A stretch of DNA of 64,000 bases from Elioraea tepidiphila DSM 17972 (GCF_000378465.1 NZ_KB899915.1:1-64000), one strand, 5' to 3'. Shown: positions 1-8,707, counted from the first letter of the stretch. The notes: generated by a model not told the origin, from the sequence alone. Program-made: numbers and translations.

Positions 1-1
1 A

Positions 2-385
2 GCTTACGACAGCGCCGCCCGCCGCGAGGCGCTGGCCGAAGCCGGCATCGCCGATGGCATCATGCACCGCGGCCATGCGCGGCGTCCGCTCGCGCCCTGG
101 CAACGCTGGATGAACCGTGCGCTTGCGCCGATCCGCGCCCAGGTCGAACGCAGCTTCGGCACGCTCAAGCGCAGCTATGGCTGGCGTCGGGTGCGCTATC
201 GCGGCCTCGCTCGCAACGGCGCCCATCTTCACCTGCTCTGCACCGCCATGAACCTCCGCCGTGCCGAACGCCTCTCGCCTGACAGCAGAGCTGCCCCCGG
301 AGACGCGCCATCAGCCCACCGAACGGCACGCAGCACCCCGCTCTCCGAAATCGCCACCCTCCCTCGCTGCAACCACAGCCAATGA
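2..385 (+). pseudogene. IS5-type transposase, 3' end only (cut by window edge)
   Basis: The reading frame is open from base 2 and encodes the C-terminal part of a DDE transposase. The segment QVERSFGTLKRSYGWRRVRY followed by YRGLARNGAHLHLLCTAMNL is the typical end of IS5-group transposases, and the E of VERSFG is the likely third catalytic acidic residue. The N-terminal half, with the two catalytic Asp residues, would lie left of the window, so intactness cannot be judged. After the family's usual ending (NLRRAERL) the frame runs on for about 35 unrelated residues, which suggests that the natural 3' end or inverted repeat has been altered. The right terminal repeat could not be identified without the left end. 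Confidence 0.8.
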
Positions 386-552
386 AACCCGTTCCGCTGA
401 GGCCTCCATCGTATCCCGCGCCATCTCGAATAGGAAAGAAGATAACACCACCGGAAGTTGCAATCACCGACCGGCCGCAGCGCCGAGGGGGGCTGGCTTC
501 ACTGCCCTGGGCGGGCAATCCTCGCCCGCCCGACACGGAGGATCACGCCTGA
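386..552. other. Intergenic gap after the transposase remnant
   Basis: Non-coding. Bases around 420-470 are more AT-rich than the surroundings and may contain the right end of the insertion sequence. A GGAGGA ribosome binding site lies at 537-542, ten bases before the next start. Nothing else was recognised. Confidence 0.5.
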
Positions 553-1677
553 ATGCTGCAAACCCCGCCCGCCCTGCCCGGCGACGCCGAAGACGCGATC
601 GACACCCCGGCGCTGCTGCTCGACCTCGACGCCTTCGAGGCGAATCTCGACACCATGGCGCGGCTGCTCGCGGGCACGAGGGCGAAGCTCCGCCCGCACG
701 CCAAGACGCACAAATCCGCCACGGTGGCGCGCATGCAGATCGCCCGCGGCGCGGTCGGGCAATGCGTCCAGAAGGTCGGCGAGGCCGAGGCGCTCGCCTG
801 GGGCGGCATCGGCGACATCCTGGTCTCGAACGAGGTGGTCGGGCCGGCCAAGCTGCGCCGGCTCGCCGGGCTGACGAAACTCGCCCATGTCGCCGTCTGC
901 GTCGATGACGCCGAGCAGGTCTGGGCGCTGGAACAGGCGGCCGAGGCGCTCGGTACACGGATCGAGACGCTGGTCGAGATCGATGTCGGCATGGGCCGCT
1001 GCGGCGTCGAGCCGGGCCCGCCTGCGGTCGCGCTCGCCGAGCGGATCGCGCACAGCCGCCATCTCGGCTTCGCCGGGCTCCAGGCCTATCACGGCAGGGC
1101 GCAGCACAAGCGCAGCGCCGAGGAGCGGCACGCGGCGATCGCGGCGGCGGCGGATGCGACACGCCGCACCGTCGAGCAGCTCGCCCAGCGGGGGCTCCAC
1201 TGCCGCATCGTCGGCGGGGCCGGCACCGGCACCTTCGAGGAGGAGGTCGCGAGCGGGATCTGGAACGAGATCCAGGCCGGCTCCTACGCCTTCATGGACG
1301 CCGACTACGCCCGCAACCTGGATGCGCACGGCAGGCCGGTCTCGACCTTCCGCCACGCGCTGTTCGTGCTCGCGACCGTGCTGAGCACGCCGCGCCCCGG
1401 TGTGGCCGTGCTCGATGTCGGCCACAAAGGGGTGGCGGTCGATTGCGGCCCGCCGCTCGTGTGGGGGATGGAGGATGTGCGCTGCGTCGGCTGCTCGGAC
1501 GAGCACGCGACGCTGCATTTCGACCCGGGCGCGCGCCGTTTCACGGTCGGCGAGAAGCTGCGCCTGGTGCCGGGCCACTGCGACCCGACGGTCGATCGCT
1601 ACGACTGGTATGTCGGCCTGCGCGGCGGCCGCGTCGAATGCACCTTCCCGGTGGACGCGCGCGGCGCGATGCGCTGA
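553..1677 (+). CDS. D-threonine aldolase-like / DSD1-family PLP enzyme
   Basis: This 374-residue fold-type III PLP enzyme has an alanine racemase-like N-terminal barrel and a C-terminal D-serine dehydratase-like domain. The PLP lysine is probably K51 in RPHAKTHK. In this family a divalent metal is held by a His-x-Asp or His-x-Cys pair. Here the motif PGHCDPTVD gives H342 and D344, which fits D-threonine (or D-3-hydroxy-amino-acid) aldolases better than D-serine dehydratases; this is an inference from motifs. Expected chemistry is retro-aldol cleavage of a D-beta-hydroxy amino acid to glycine plus an aldehyde, in the cytoplasm. The GGAGGA site ten bases upstream supports the ATG at 553. The gene converges on the carboxypeptidase gene with one base between stops. 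Confidence 0.85.
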   Translation: MLQTPPALPGDAEDAIDTPALLLDLDAFEANLDTMARLLAGTRAKLRPHAKTHKSATVARMQIARGAVGQCVQKVGEAEALAWGGIGDILVSNEVVGPAKLRRLAGLTKLAHVAVCVDDAEQVWALEQAAEALGTRIETLVEIDVGMGRCGVEPGPPAVALAERIAHSRHLGFAGLQAYHGRAQHKRSAEERHAAIAAAADATRRTVEQLAQRGLHCRIVGGAGTGTFEEEVASGIWNEIQAGSYAFMDADYARNLDAHGRPVSTFRHALFVLATVLSTPRPGVAVLDVGHKGVAVDCGPPLVWGMEDVRCVGCSDEHATLHFDPGARRFTVGEKLRLVPGHCDPTVDRYDWYVGLRGGRVECTFPVDARGAMR

Positions 1678-1678
1678 A

Positions 1679-3343
1679 TCAGCCTCGTCCGGAAGCGACC
1701 GACGCGACCGCGGTCGGCGCGACCTTCACGCAGTCGGGCCCGCGCGAGGGCCAGGCCGCGCAGGTGCGGCGCGCCTCGGCGCGGGTCAGATTCTCGACCT
1801 CCGCGCGCCAGGCCGGCCGCCCGGCGAAGCGCACCGGCGTCACCTTCGGCGTGGGCGCCGAGGAGGCGAGTGCGGCGTTCGCCCGCTTCACCGCCGCGAG
1901 CGCGCCGGCGCGGTCGCGATAGACGCCGAGCCGCACCGCCCAGTCGCGCGACACCGCGGCGAACCGCGTCTCGCCCGCGCCCGGGGCGATCGGCGCGCAG
2001 TGCGGACGCGCGGCGCAGACGCGGCGCGCCTGCGGCTCGGTGAGCGCGGCGAGCCGGGCGGCCCAGACCGTGCGTCCGCCCGCGCGCGCCTGTTCCACCT
2101 GCACGGTGCCGCCGCCGGCGCGGCGCGCGGCGACGCGCGCGGCCGCCACCGCGCCGCCGCGATCGCGATAGAGGCCGAGCCGCACGGCCCAGCCGCGCGT
2201 CGCCGACGCCGCCTGCCGCGTGCCGGCGGCCGGCGCCAGCACGGCGCAGTCCTGGCGGCGGCGCTGACGGTCGGCGCAGGCCTGGCGCGCCTGACCTTCC
2301 GAGAGCCCGGCCACCTGCGCACGCCAGACCGTGCGGTTGCCGACCCGCGCCTGCTCGACCTTGGCCGCGCCGCCGCCGATCTGCCGGGTCGCGGCACGGG
2401 CGGCGGCGAGCGCGCCGCCGCGGTCGCGGAACGCGCCGACCTGCACAGCCCAGTCGCGCGCCGGCGCCGCGGCCGCCTGGGCGCGCGCGACCAGCCGGAT
2501 CGGCGGTGCCACCGACGCGGTGCGGATCGGCCCGCCGAAGGCCTGGTCGAGCAGGTCGGCCATGTGCTGGTCGCGCTCGGCCGCCGAGGCGCCGCCCAGC
2601 ACCACGCCGACCAGGCGGCGGCCGTTGCGCGTGGCGGACGTGACCAGGTTGAAGCCGGAGGCGCGGATGTAGCCGGTCTTGATGCCGTCGGCGCCGTCGT
2701 AGCTCGCGAGCAGGCGGTTGTGGTTGCGGTGGACGCGCCCGCGCAGGCTGAACGACTCGGTCGAGAAGTAGCGGTACTCGGCCGGGAAGTCCGCGAGCAG
2801 GCGCAGCCCCAGCGTCGCCATGTCGCGCGCGGTGGTGATCTGGGCCGCGTCCGGCAGGCCGGAGGCGTTGCGGAACACCGTGTCGCGCATGCCGAGCTGG
2901 CGCGCGCGCAGGGTCATCAGCCGGGCGAAATTGTCCTCGGTGCCGCCGAGCGTCTCGGCGATCGCGGCGGCCGCGTCATTGGCCGAGCGGGTGATGATCG
3001 CGAGCAGCGCCTGTTCCAGCGTGATGCGGCTGCCCGCCGGCAGGCCGAGCTTGGAGGGCGGGCGCGCCGCGGCATGGGCCGAGAACGTGACCGGCGTGGA
3101 CCAGCGCGCCCGGTTGGCGCGCACCGCCTCGAACACCATGTAGGCGGTCATCATCTTGGTGAGGCTGGCTGGGTGGCGCGGCGCGTCGGCGTCCTGCGCG
3201 AACAGCACCCGGCCCGAGCCCGCCTCGACCACGATCGCGGCATAGCGGCTGGAGCCGATCTGCGCCGCGGCCGGGGCGGCGAGCCCCGCGGCCAGCAGCG
3301 CCAGCACGCCGAGCACGGTGGCGCGCAGGGTCAGGCGAGGCAT
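1679..3343 (-). CDS. D-alanyl-D-alanine carboxypeptidase with three SPOR-like repeats
   Basis: An exported PBP5-type D,D-carboxypeptidase of 554 residues that trims the terminal D-Ala from peptidoglycan stem peptides in the periplasm. A signal peptide (MPRLTLRATVLGVLALLAAG, cleaved near APAAAQ) is followed by the three active-site motifs S60LTK, S120AN and K222TG. The usual PBP5 C-terminal beta domain is absent. Instead, three tandem SPOR-like units (about residues 296-365, 385-460 and 485-554) each start with WAV(Q/R)(V/L)G and contain two Cys near their end. SPOR domains bind denuded septal glycan, so a septal role is inferred. The start is uncertain: ATG 3343 begins the signal peptide cleanly, ATG 3382 is an in-frame alternative, and a longer TTG start at 3472 is unlikely. 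Confidence 0.9.
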   Translation of the reverse strand: MPRLTLRATVLGVLALLAAGLAAPAAAQIGSSRYAAIVVEAGSGRVLFAQDADAPRHPASLTKMMTAYMVFEAVRANRARWSTPVTFSAHAAARPPSKLGLPAGSRITLEQALLAIITRSANDAAAAIAETLGGTEDNFARLMTLRARQLGMRDTVFRNASGLPDAAQITTARDMATLGLRLLADFPAEYRYFSTESFSLRGRVHRNHNRLLASYDGADGIKTGYIRASGFNLVTSATRNGRRLVGVVLGGASAAERDQHMADLLDQAFGGPIRTASVAPPIRLVARAQAAAAPARDWAVQVGAFRDRGGALAAARAATRQIGGGAAKVEQARVGNRTVWRAQVAGLSEGQARQACADRQRRRQDCAVLAPAAGTRQAASATRGWAVRLGLYRDRGGAVAAARVAARRAGGGTVQVEQARAGGRTVWAARLAALTEPQARRVCAARPHCAPIAPGAGETRFAAVSRDWAVRLGVYRDRAGALAAVKRANAALASSAPTPKVTPVRFAGRPAWRAEVENLTRAEARRTCAAWPSRGPDCVKVAPTAVASVASGRG

Positions 3344-3535
3344 CGGGTTCGGTCGGGCGGAAGCGGGCAGGGCATCGGCCATCCTTCGTTGCGGCCGAGT
3401 CGCAGCCCAGCCGTGCGTGGCGAGCGTAGGCGGGGCGGCGCCCCCTGTCCACAAGAAATCGCGTAAAGCCAAGGGCTTGTAAACTCTCCCTTAGGGTTTC
3501 CGGCGGTTTTGCGCGCCAACCCGTCGGCCCGCCCT

Positions 3536-3552
3536 CATGCTGCACTGCAATA
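3536..3552. promoter_or_regulatory. TGC-rich operator half-match upstream of phasin promoter (PhaR-like)
   Basis: The sequence CATGCTGCACTGCAATA contains CTGC and TGCA steps like the CTGC-N3-GCAG operators bound by the polyhydroxyalkanoate repressor PhaR in alphaproteobacteria. It lies just upstream of the -35 box at 3559 and is a weaker copy of the dyad at 3594. The PhaR assignment is an inference from motif and context. Confidence 0.45.
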
Positions 3553-3558
3553 TTCCGC

Positions 3559-3587
3559 TTGACGCATCGCCTCGCATGTCCCATCTA
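3559..3587 (+). promoter_or_regulatory. Sigma-70-type promoter of the phasin gene
   Basis: TTGACG at 3559-3564 matches five of six consensus -35 bases. A 17-bp spacer separates it from CATCTA at 3582-3587, a weak -10. The predicted start of transcription, near 3594, falls inside the perfect operator dyad, which is a classical arrangement for repression. Confidence 0.5.
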
Positions 3588-3593
3588 GCAGTC

Positions 3594-3610
3594 ATGCTGC
3601 ATCGCAGCAT
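3594..3610. promoter_or_regulatory. Perfect CTGC-N3-GCAG dyad over the phasin transcription start (PhaR-like operator)
   Basis: ATGCTGCATCGCAGCAT has two perfect 7-bp arms around ATC. The core CTGC-N3-GCAG is the form reported for PhaR operators of phasin promoters in alphaproteobacteria. Together with the related site at 3536 it brackets the promoter, implying repression that is relieved when PHB granules titrate the repressor. Confidence 0.6.
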
Positions 3611-3646
3611 CCCGTTTCCCCCACGATGCGAACAAGGACACCCACC

Positions 3647-4129
3647 ATGAGCACCAAGAGCAAGACCGCCGCCGTCGTCGACACCACCGCCGAGGTCGCG
3701 CAGAAGGGCTTCGAGCAGGCCCAGGCCGCCTTCAAGGCGCAGATGGACGAGGCGACCAAGCAGGCCGCCGCCGCCCAGAAGGGCCTGGAGCAGGTGATCG
3801 AGCTCGGCAAGGGCAACTTCGAGGCTCTCGTGAAGAGCTCGACCATCCTCGCCGAGGGCATGCAGGAGATGGCCAAGGCCGCCTTCGCCGCGAACCAGGC
3901 GGCCTTCGAGGAGGGCATCGCCAATGCCCGCGCGCTCGCCGGCGTGAAGAGCGTGCGCGAGGCGTTCGAGCTCCAGACCGGCTTCGCCAAGGCCGCGTTC
4001 GAGAAGTTCGTCGCCGAGACGACGAAGTTCTCCGAGCAGGGCACCAAGCTGGCCGAGCGCGCCTTCGAGCCGGTGGCCGAGCGCGTCCACGTGACAGTCG
4101 CGCAGTTCGGCAAGCCGCTCGCCGCCTGA
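3647..4129 (+). CDS. Phasin family protein (PHB granule-associated)
   Basis: A 160-residue, Lys/Glu/Ala-rich, almost entirely helical protein with the phasin_2 character: amphipathic stretches such as [20 protein letters not shown] and a C-terminal segment [20 protein letters not shown]. Phasins coat polyhydroxybutyrate granules and control their number and size. AAGGA at 3634-3638, eight bases before the ATG, supports this start over an ATG 21 bases upstream. The gene stands alone between its own bracketed promoter and a strong hairpin at 4183-4220. No PHB synthase is in the window, so the storage role rests on family and operator evidence. Confidence 0.88.
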   Translation: MSTKSKTAAVVDTTAEVAQKGFEQAQAAFKAQMDEATKQAAAAQKGLEQVIELGKGNFEALVKSSTILAEGMQEMAKAAFAANQAAFEEGIANARALAGVKSVREAFELQTGFAKAAFEKFVAETTKFSEQGTKLAERAFEPVAERVHVTVAQFGKPLAA

Positions 4130-4182
4130 GCACGGCGACACGCGATCGCGCGCCGCCCGCCCCCCGGGGCGGCGCGCATCCG

Positions 4183-4220
4183 GCGAAGGGCCCGGTTGCA
4201 CGCGCAGCCGGGCCCTTCGC
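4183..4220 (+). terminator. Strong hairpin downstream of the phasin gene
   Basis: Perfect 13-bp stem, GCGAAGGGCCCGG paired with CCGGGCCCTTCGC, around a 12-base loop. No uridine run follows, which is common in very GC-rich genomes. It probably ends the monocistronic phasin transcript before clpS. Confidence 0.65.
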
Positions 4221-4338
4221 GTCTGCGTGTCCTGCGCGCGGCACACAAGCGCGGGCCTTTCCGGCGCGGACCCGCTTCCGATATCATGCGCGAGGGCAGC
4301 GTCGCGGCGCGGCGCATCAGGATAGCATCACCGGGGCG

Positions 4339-4671
4339 ATGAGCGAGAACGACAAGCGCGGCAACAACGGGGAGAACCCGACCACGGGCGTCGTCATCAA
4401 GGCCCGGCCGAAGACCCGCAAGCCCAGCATGTACAAGGTGCTGATGCTGAACGACGACTACACCCCGATGGAGTTCGTCGTGCACGTGCTGGAACGCTTC
4501 TTCAACAAGTCGCGCGAGGAAGCCACCCGCATCATGCTGCACGTGCATCGCCGCGGGGTCGGCGTCTGCGGCGTCTACACCTACGAGGTCGCCGAGACCA
4601 AGGTGACCCAGGTGATGGACCTCGCCCGCCAGCACCAGCACCCGCTCCAGTGCACCATCGAGAAGGAGTGA
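4339..4671 (+). CDS. clpS: ATP-dependent Clp protease adaptor ClpS
   Basis: This 110-residue adaptor delivers N-degron substrates to ClpAP. The core from about residue 30 is diagnostic: [20 protein letters not shown], then the substrate-pocket helix and [20 protein letters not shown]. The acidic pair in [10 protein letters not shown] and the H of HVHRRG are the residues known to contact the N-terminal amino group. The flexible N-terminal tail that engages ClpA is present. clpA follows about 120 bases downstream in the same orientation, the usual alphaproteobacterial pairing. Confidence 0.97.
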   Translation: MSENDKRGNNGENPTTGVVIKARPKTRKPSMYKVLMLNDDYTPMEFVVHVLERFFNKSREEATRIMLHVHRRGVGVCGVYTYEVAETKVTQVMDLARQHQHPLQCTIEKE

Positions 4672-4794
4672 TCCTTCTGGGCGCACGAAGCCATACCATT
4701 TCCTTACCCATGATGCGGCATGATGCCGCAGTGCGCGCGTGTCGCCGCCGGTCGCCTCGGGCCGGGGCGGTCCCCGCGGAAGGAGGGTGGACGA

Positions 4795-7146
4795 ATGCTG
4801 TCCCGCAACCTTGAGCAGACGCTGCACCGGGCCCTGGGGCTGGCGTCCGAGCGTCGGCACGAATACGCGACGCTCGAGCATCTCCTGCTCAGCCTGGCCG
4901 AGGACAGCGACGCCGCCGGGGTGCTGAAGGCCTGTGCCGTCGACATCGAGAAGCTGCGCCGCGAGCTCACCGAGTTCCTCGACAAGGATCTCGCGGGCCT
5001 GGTGACCGACCGGGCCGGCGATCCCAAGCCCACGGCCGGGTTCCAGCGCGTGGTCCAGCGCGCCGCGATCCATGTCCAGTCCTCCGGCCGCGATGAGGTG
5101 ACCGGCGCCAATGTCCTGGTCGCGCTGTTCAGCGAGCGCGAGAGCCACGCCGTCTACTTCCTCCAGCAGCAGGACATGAGCCGGCTGGATGCCGTGAACT
5201 ACATCAGCCACGGCATCGCCAAGGTGCCGGGACGGGCCGAGAAGCGCCCCGTGCAGGGCACGCCCCAGGGCGAGGAGGGCGAGGGCGCGCGCGAGGAGAA
5301 GCAGTCCCGCCGCGGCCAGGAGGCGCTCGCGAACTACTGCATCAACCTGAACCGCAAGGCCGCCCAGGGCAAGATCGACCCGCTGATCGGCCGCGAGCAG
5401 GAGGTCGAGCGCACCATCCAGATCCTCTGCCGGCGCACCAAGAACAACCCCCTCTACGTGGGCGATCCCGGCGTCGGCAAGACCGCGATCGCCGAGGGGC
5501 TGGCCAAGCGCATCGTCGAGGGCGACGTGCCGGATGTGCTCGCGCGCTGCACCATCTACGCGCTCGACATGGGCGCGCTGCTGGCCGGCACGCGCTATCG
5601 CGGCGACTTCGAGGAGCGGCTGAAGGCGGTGGTGTCGGAACTGGAAGCCCAGCCCGGCGCGATCCTGTTCATCGACGAGATCCACACCGTGATCGGCGCC
5701 GGCGCCACCTCGGGCGGGGCGATGGACGCCTCGAACCTGCTCAAGCCCGCGCTCGCCTCCGGCACGCTGCGCTGCATCGGTTCGACGACGTACAAGGAGT
5801 ATCGCAACTACTTCGAGAAGGACCGCGCGCTGGTGCGCCGGTTCCAGAAGATCGACGTCGCCGAGCCGACGCTCGATGACTCGATCAAGATCCTGAAGGG
5901 GCTGAAGTCGAACTACGAGAAGCACCACCGCGTCCGCTACACCGACGACGCGATCAAGGCCGCGGTCGAGCTCTCGGCGCGCTACATCCATGACCGCAAG
6001 CTGCCCGACAAGGCGATCGACGTGATCGACGAGGTCGGTGCGTCGCGGATGCTGCTGCCCGAGAACAAGCGCCGCAAGACCGTCACCGTGAAGGACGTCG
6101 AGGAGATCGTCGCCAAGATCGCGCGCATCCCGCCCAAGTCGGTCAGCACCGACGACAAGGAGACGCTGAAGAACCTCGAGCGCGACCTCAGGGCGATGGT
6201 GTTCGGCCAGGATGTCGCGATCGAGGCGCTCTCGGCCGCGATCAAGCTCGCGCGCGCCGGCCTGCGCGACGGCGAGAAGCCGATCGGCTGCTATCTGTTC
6301 TCGGGCCCGACCGGCGTCGGCAAGACCGAGGTCGCCAAGCAGCTCGCCAAGACCATGGGCATCGCGCTCACGCGGTTCGACATGTCCGAGTACATGGAGC
6401 GGCACAGCGTCAGCCGCCTGATCGGTGCGCCGCCGGGCTATGTCGGCTTCGATCAGGGTGGCCTGCTCACGGATGCGATCGACCAGAACCCGCATTGCGT
6501 GCTGCTGCTCGACGAGATCGAGAAGGCGCACCCGGATCTGTTCAACATCCTGTTGCAGGTGATGGACCACGGCAAGCTGACCGACCACAACGGCAAGCAG
6601 GTCGATTTCCGCAACGTCATCCTGATCATGACGACGAATGCGGGTGCCTCCGACATGGCCAAGCCCGTCATCGGCTTCGAGCGCGTGGTACGCGTGGGCG
6701 AGGACGAGGACGCGATCAAGCGCCTGTTCACGCCTGAGTTCCGCAACCGGCTCGATGCGGTGATCGCGTTCGCCGGCCTGACGCCGGAGATCGTCGGCCG
6801 CGTGGTGGACAAGTTCGTCATGCAGCTCGAGGCGCAGTTGGCCGACCGCAACGTCACCATCGAGCTGACGGACGCGGCGCGGCACTGGCTCGCCGAGAAG
6901 GGCTACGACCCGCTCTATGGCGCGCGGCCGCTGGCGCGCGTGATCCAGGAGCACATCAAGAAGCCGCTCGCCGAGGAGTTGCTGTTCGGCAAGCTCGCCA
7001 AGGGTGGCGCGGTGCGCGTCGGTGTGGACGACGAGACGAAGACGCTGACCTTCACCTATATCGAGGTGCCGGTGGCGGCGCTGCCGAAGCCCGAGGGCGA
7101 TGCCGGCGAGGGCGACGAGGAGAAGGCGCCGGAGGCGGTGGAGTAG
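4795..7146 (+). CDS. clpA: ATP-dependent Clp protease ATP-binding subunit ClpA
   Basis: A 783-residue double-AAA+ unfoldase of the ClpAP protease. The N-domain (residues 1-145) docks ClpS. Walker A motifs are GDPGVGKTA near residue 223 and GPTGVGKTE near 504, with Walker B motifs ILFIDEIHT and [16 protein letters not shown] near residue 625 carries the IGF-type tripeptide used to dock on ClpP, so a partner ClpP is expected elsewhere. The tail after residue 765 is strongly acidic. AGGAGG at 4781-4786, eight bases before ATG 4795, fixes the start; an upstream ATG at 4720 lacks a binding site. It pairs with clpS just upstream. Confidence 0.97.
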   Translation: MLSRNLEQTLHRALGLASERRHEYATLEHLLLSLAEDSDAAGVLKACAVDIEKLRRELTEFLDKDLAGLVTDRAGDPKPTAGFQRVVQRAAIHVQSSGRDEVTGANVLVALFSERESHAVYFLQQQDMSRLDAVNYISHGIAKVPGRAEKRPVQGTPQGEEGEGAREEKQSRRGQEALANYCINLNRKAAQGKIDPLIGREQEVERTIQILCRRTKNNPLYVGDPGVGKTAIAEGLAKRIVEGDVPDVLARCTIYALDMGALLAGTRYRGDFEERLKAVVSELEAQPGAILFIDEIHTVIGAGATSGGAMDASNLLKPALASGTLRCIGSTTYKEYRNYFEKDRALVRRFQKIDVAEPTLDDSIKILKGLKSNYEKHHRVRYTDDAIKAAVELSARYIHDRKLPDKAIDVIDEVGASRMLLPENKRRKTVTVKDVEEIVAKIARIPPKSVSTDDKETLKNLERDLRAMVFGQDVAIEALSAAIKLARAGLRDGEKPIGCYLFSGPTGVGKTEVAKQLAKTMGIALTRFDMSEYMERHSVSRLIGAPPGYVGFDQGGLLTDAIDQNPHCVLLLDEIEKAHPDLFNILLQVMDHGKLTDHNGKQVDFRNVILIMTTNAGASDMAKPVIGFERVVRVGEDEDAIKRLFTPEFRNRLDAVIAFAGLTPEIVGRVVDKFVMQLEAQLADRNVTIELTDAARHWLAEKGYDPLYGARPLARVIQEHIKKPLAEELLFGKLAKGGAVRVGVDDETKTLTFTYIEVPVAALPKPEGDAGEGDEEKAPEAVE

Positions 7147-7158
7147 GGCGGCTAGCCG

Positions 7159-7791
7159 CTACTCGAACCACGCATAGTTCACAGGCGCTAGCCAGTAGTG
7201 CGCCGGGTCCAGTTCGCTTGCGTCGCGATCAGCCGCCAGATTGTGCGTCCATTGGCCGGCGCTGCCTTCACGGGCTGCCACAGCCGCGAGCACAGCATCT
7301 CGCTCGTTCTCGCCAGCCGGTGGCGGCCCCCTTAAATCGAGCCGATGGCAGATCGACTGCCAATCTACCGCCGAGAGGTTCATCGCCTTCAGAAGCGCTT
7401 TCGGGTGAGCTTCGGTTATGTACGCAGCCGGCGCCGGAAGGCGATAGCGATACGCAAGCATCATGCCCTGAACGAGCGCCGCTCCCCGTAGGCTATTCGC
7501 AGACTGTACCGTTCCGGACGGGATGGCGTATCGATCGCGCAGCCATCGATCCGCCTTCCGCCCTCCGCCGCGCGCCGATGACCACCAGAGGGGCGCGTCA
7601 ATCCCGAGGGGGCAACCGAGCTCGGCTTGGCTTCGGAGCCAATCGAGCGCTTCATCCGCGCTCGAGACGCACGCACTTCGCGAGGAGCCGTCGCGCTCGA
7701 GCACCGCCACGCCGAACGTGCCCTCGCCGCCGGGGTCAGCGCCGAACCACACTGGCGCCTCTCTCAGCTTCACGTATCCGAAATGGTACAT
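7159..7791 (-). CDS. DUF429 domain protein, downstream of a toxin-antitoxin pair
   Basis: This 210-residue protein has the DUF429 pattern: GADPGGEGTFGVAVL near the N-terminus, GIDAPLWW in the middle, EAHPKALL, and a late acidic stretch GENERDAVLAA. The family is predicted to have an RNase H-like fold, and conserved Asp/Glu residues fit a metal-dependent nuclease, but no function is established. Codon use is less GC-extreme than in neighbours, which suggests recent acquisition. Its ATG lies 15 bases after the PIN toxin stop on the same strand, so the two may be co-transcribed. It converges with clpA. Confidence 0.7.
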   Translation of the reverse strand: MYHFGYVKLREAPVWFGADPGGEGTFGVAVLERDGSSRSACVSSADEALDWLRSQAELGCPLGIDAPLWWSSARGGGRKADRWLRDRYAIPSGTVQSANSLRGAALVQGMMLAYRYRLPAPAAYITEAHPKALLKAMNLSAVDWQSICHRLDLRGPPPAGENERDAVLAAVAAREGSAGQWTHNLAADRDASELDPAHYWLAPVNYAWFE

Positions 7792-7806
7792 TGATCTGTC
7801 CAGCCG

Positions 7807-8184
7807 TCACCAAACCACCTCCACCGCACACGCCGCGAACACCGGGTCCGCCGACATTGGCGCCAGCCCCTCCAGCCGCGCCGGCGCGATCAGCAGCCGA
7901 TCCAGCGGATCGCGATGCGCCGGCGGGAGCGTCGCCGCCGAACCCGCAGGCGCGAGCGACAGGGCAAGCGGCGCGAGCCCCCGCCGGTCCAGCGTCGCCC
8001 CGAGATCGTCCGGCACGCCATGCAGCGTCCCCAGGCGCTGCTTCAGCCGCAGCTCATGCCCCGTCACCGCACTGGCCCAGACCGGAACAACCTTCGGGCG
8101 GAGCGCGGCGCGCGCCGTCGCCGACAGCCGCGGATCGTCGGCCAGCCACCACAGCAACGCGTGGCTGTCGAGCAGCAGACTCAC
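7807..8184 (-). CDS. Type II toxin, PIN-domain (VapC-like) endoribonuclease
   Basis: A 125-residue PIN protein starting with GTG (VSLLLDSHALLWWLADDPRL). The opening LLDSHALLWWL, the central Glu in ASAVTGHELRLK and the late HRDPLDRLLIA give the acidic cluster expected of the Mg-dependent RNase active site. The start overlaps the antitoxin stop as GTGA, so translation is coupled. This subfamily (LLDTHALLWW type) normally pairs with Phd/YefM antitoxins, as here. The long open frame extending upstream of the GTG is antitoxin sequence read out of frame. Confidence 0.88.
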   Translation of the reverse strand: MSLLLDSHALLWWLADDPRLSATARAALRPKVVPVWASAVTGHELRLKQRLGTLHGVPDDLGATLDRRGLAPLALSLAPAGSAATLPPAHRDPLDRLLIAPARLEGLAPMSADPVFAACAVEVVW

Positions 8185-8510
8185 GCGCGGCGGCGCAGCT
8201 TGCGGCGCGGCGGGGTCTTTGCCGGTGCCGACTCGCCGGGCATCGGCATCGCCAGGAACTCGTCGAGATCGCCCTCCCAGTCCTTCAGATCCTGCTCGGT
8301 CGGCGGCTCGAAGAACACATCCGGATCGTAGCTGACGAGCCCCTTCCACGCCCCGGGCGTGCGCTCGGCAGCAATCTCGGACGCAGGCGGCACGATCCGC
8401 GCCACCGGCTTGCCATGCCCCGTGATCGTGATCTCCTCGCCCCGCGCCGCCCGATCGAGCAGGTCCGAGAGCTTCGCCTTCGCCTCGGCCGCCGACACCA
8501 CCTTGCTCAT
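8181..8510 (-). CDS. Type II antitoxin, Phd/YefM family
   Basis: A 109-residue antitoxin. The N-terminal MSKVVSAAEAKAKLSDLLDR and EEITITGHGKPVARIVP is the Phd/YefM DNA-binding and dimerisation fold. The C-terminal half is acidic up to about residue 90 and should wrap the toxin, then ends in an unusual basic tail (PPRRKLRRRA). It overlaps the PIN toxin gene by four bases. The palindrome TTTGGCCAAA at 8539-8548, 29 bases before the start, is a candidate autoregulatory operator. Confidence 0.88.
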   Translation of the reverse strand: MSKVVSAAEAKAKLSDLLDRAARGEEITITGHGKPVARIVPPASEIAAERTPGAWKGLVSYDPDVFFEPPTEQDLKDWEGDLDEFLAMPMPGESAPAKTPPRRKLRRRA

Positions 8511-8538
8511 GCGCGCACTCTACCACCACCGGCAGGAT

Positions 8539-8548
8539 TTTGGCCAAA
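8539..8548. promoter_or_regulatory. Candidate operator of the toxin-antitoxin operon
   Basis: Perfect 10-bp palindrome TTTGGCCAAA in a locally AT-rich patch, with a related half-site TTGACCAAT just beyond. It sits where Phd-type antitoxins usually bind to repress their own operon. No assay or second genomic copy supports it. Confidence 0.35.
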
Positions 8549-8594
8549 TCGGTTTGACCAATCGGCAGCGCGCTCCGCGCGCCAGAAGAAACCA

Positions 8595-8619
8595 GTGGGG
8601 GACCACGCTGGTCCCCCAC
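8595..8619. repeat. Hairpin GTGGGGGACCA-CGC-TGGTCCCCCAC
   Basis: Perfect 11-bp arms with a 3-base loop in the gap between the antitoxin and rdgB. It is too far from either stop to be an obvious terminator for rdgB (stop at 8744). It could be a dispersed palindromic element, or a terminator for transcription arriving from the rdgB side. Confidence 0.55.
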
Positions 8620-8707
8620 ACCCCCTGCATCACCCACGCCCGGTCCTGACGCAGCCGCCGGCTACACTCCTCACATCGCCGCCGGCGCCGGGGCGCCGAA
8701 ACCCGCT

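Noticed and set aside
1400-3466. Long plus-strand open frame (688 aa) opposite the carboxypeptidase gene
   Set aside because: Arg/Ala/Gly-rich antisense shadow of a gene with clear catalytic motifs; very GC-rich DNA leaves such frames open.
3592-6954. 1120-aa minus-strand frame opposite clpA and the phasin gene
   Set aside because: Composition (Leu/Asp/Val/Arg-rich) is that of an antisense frame and there is no known domain; clpA is certain.
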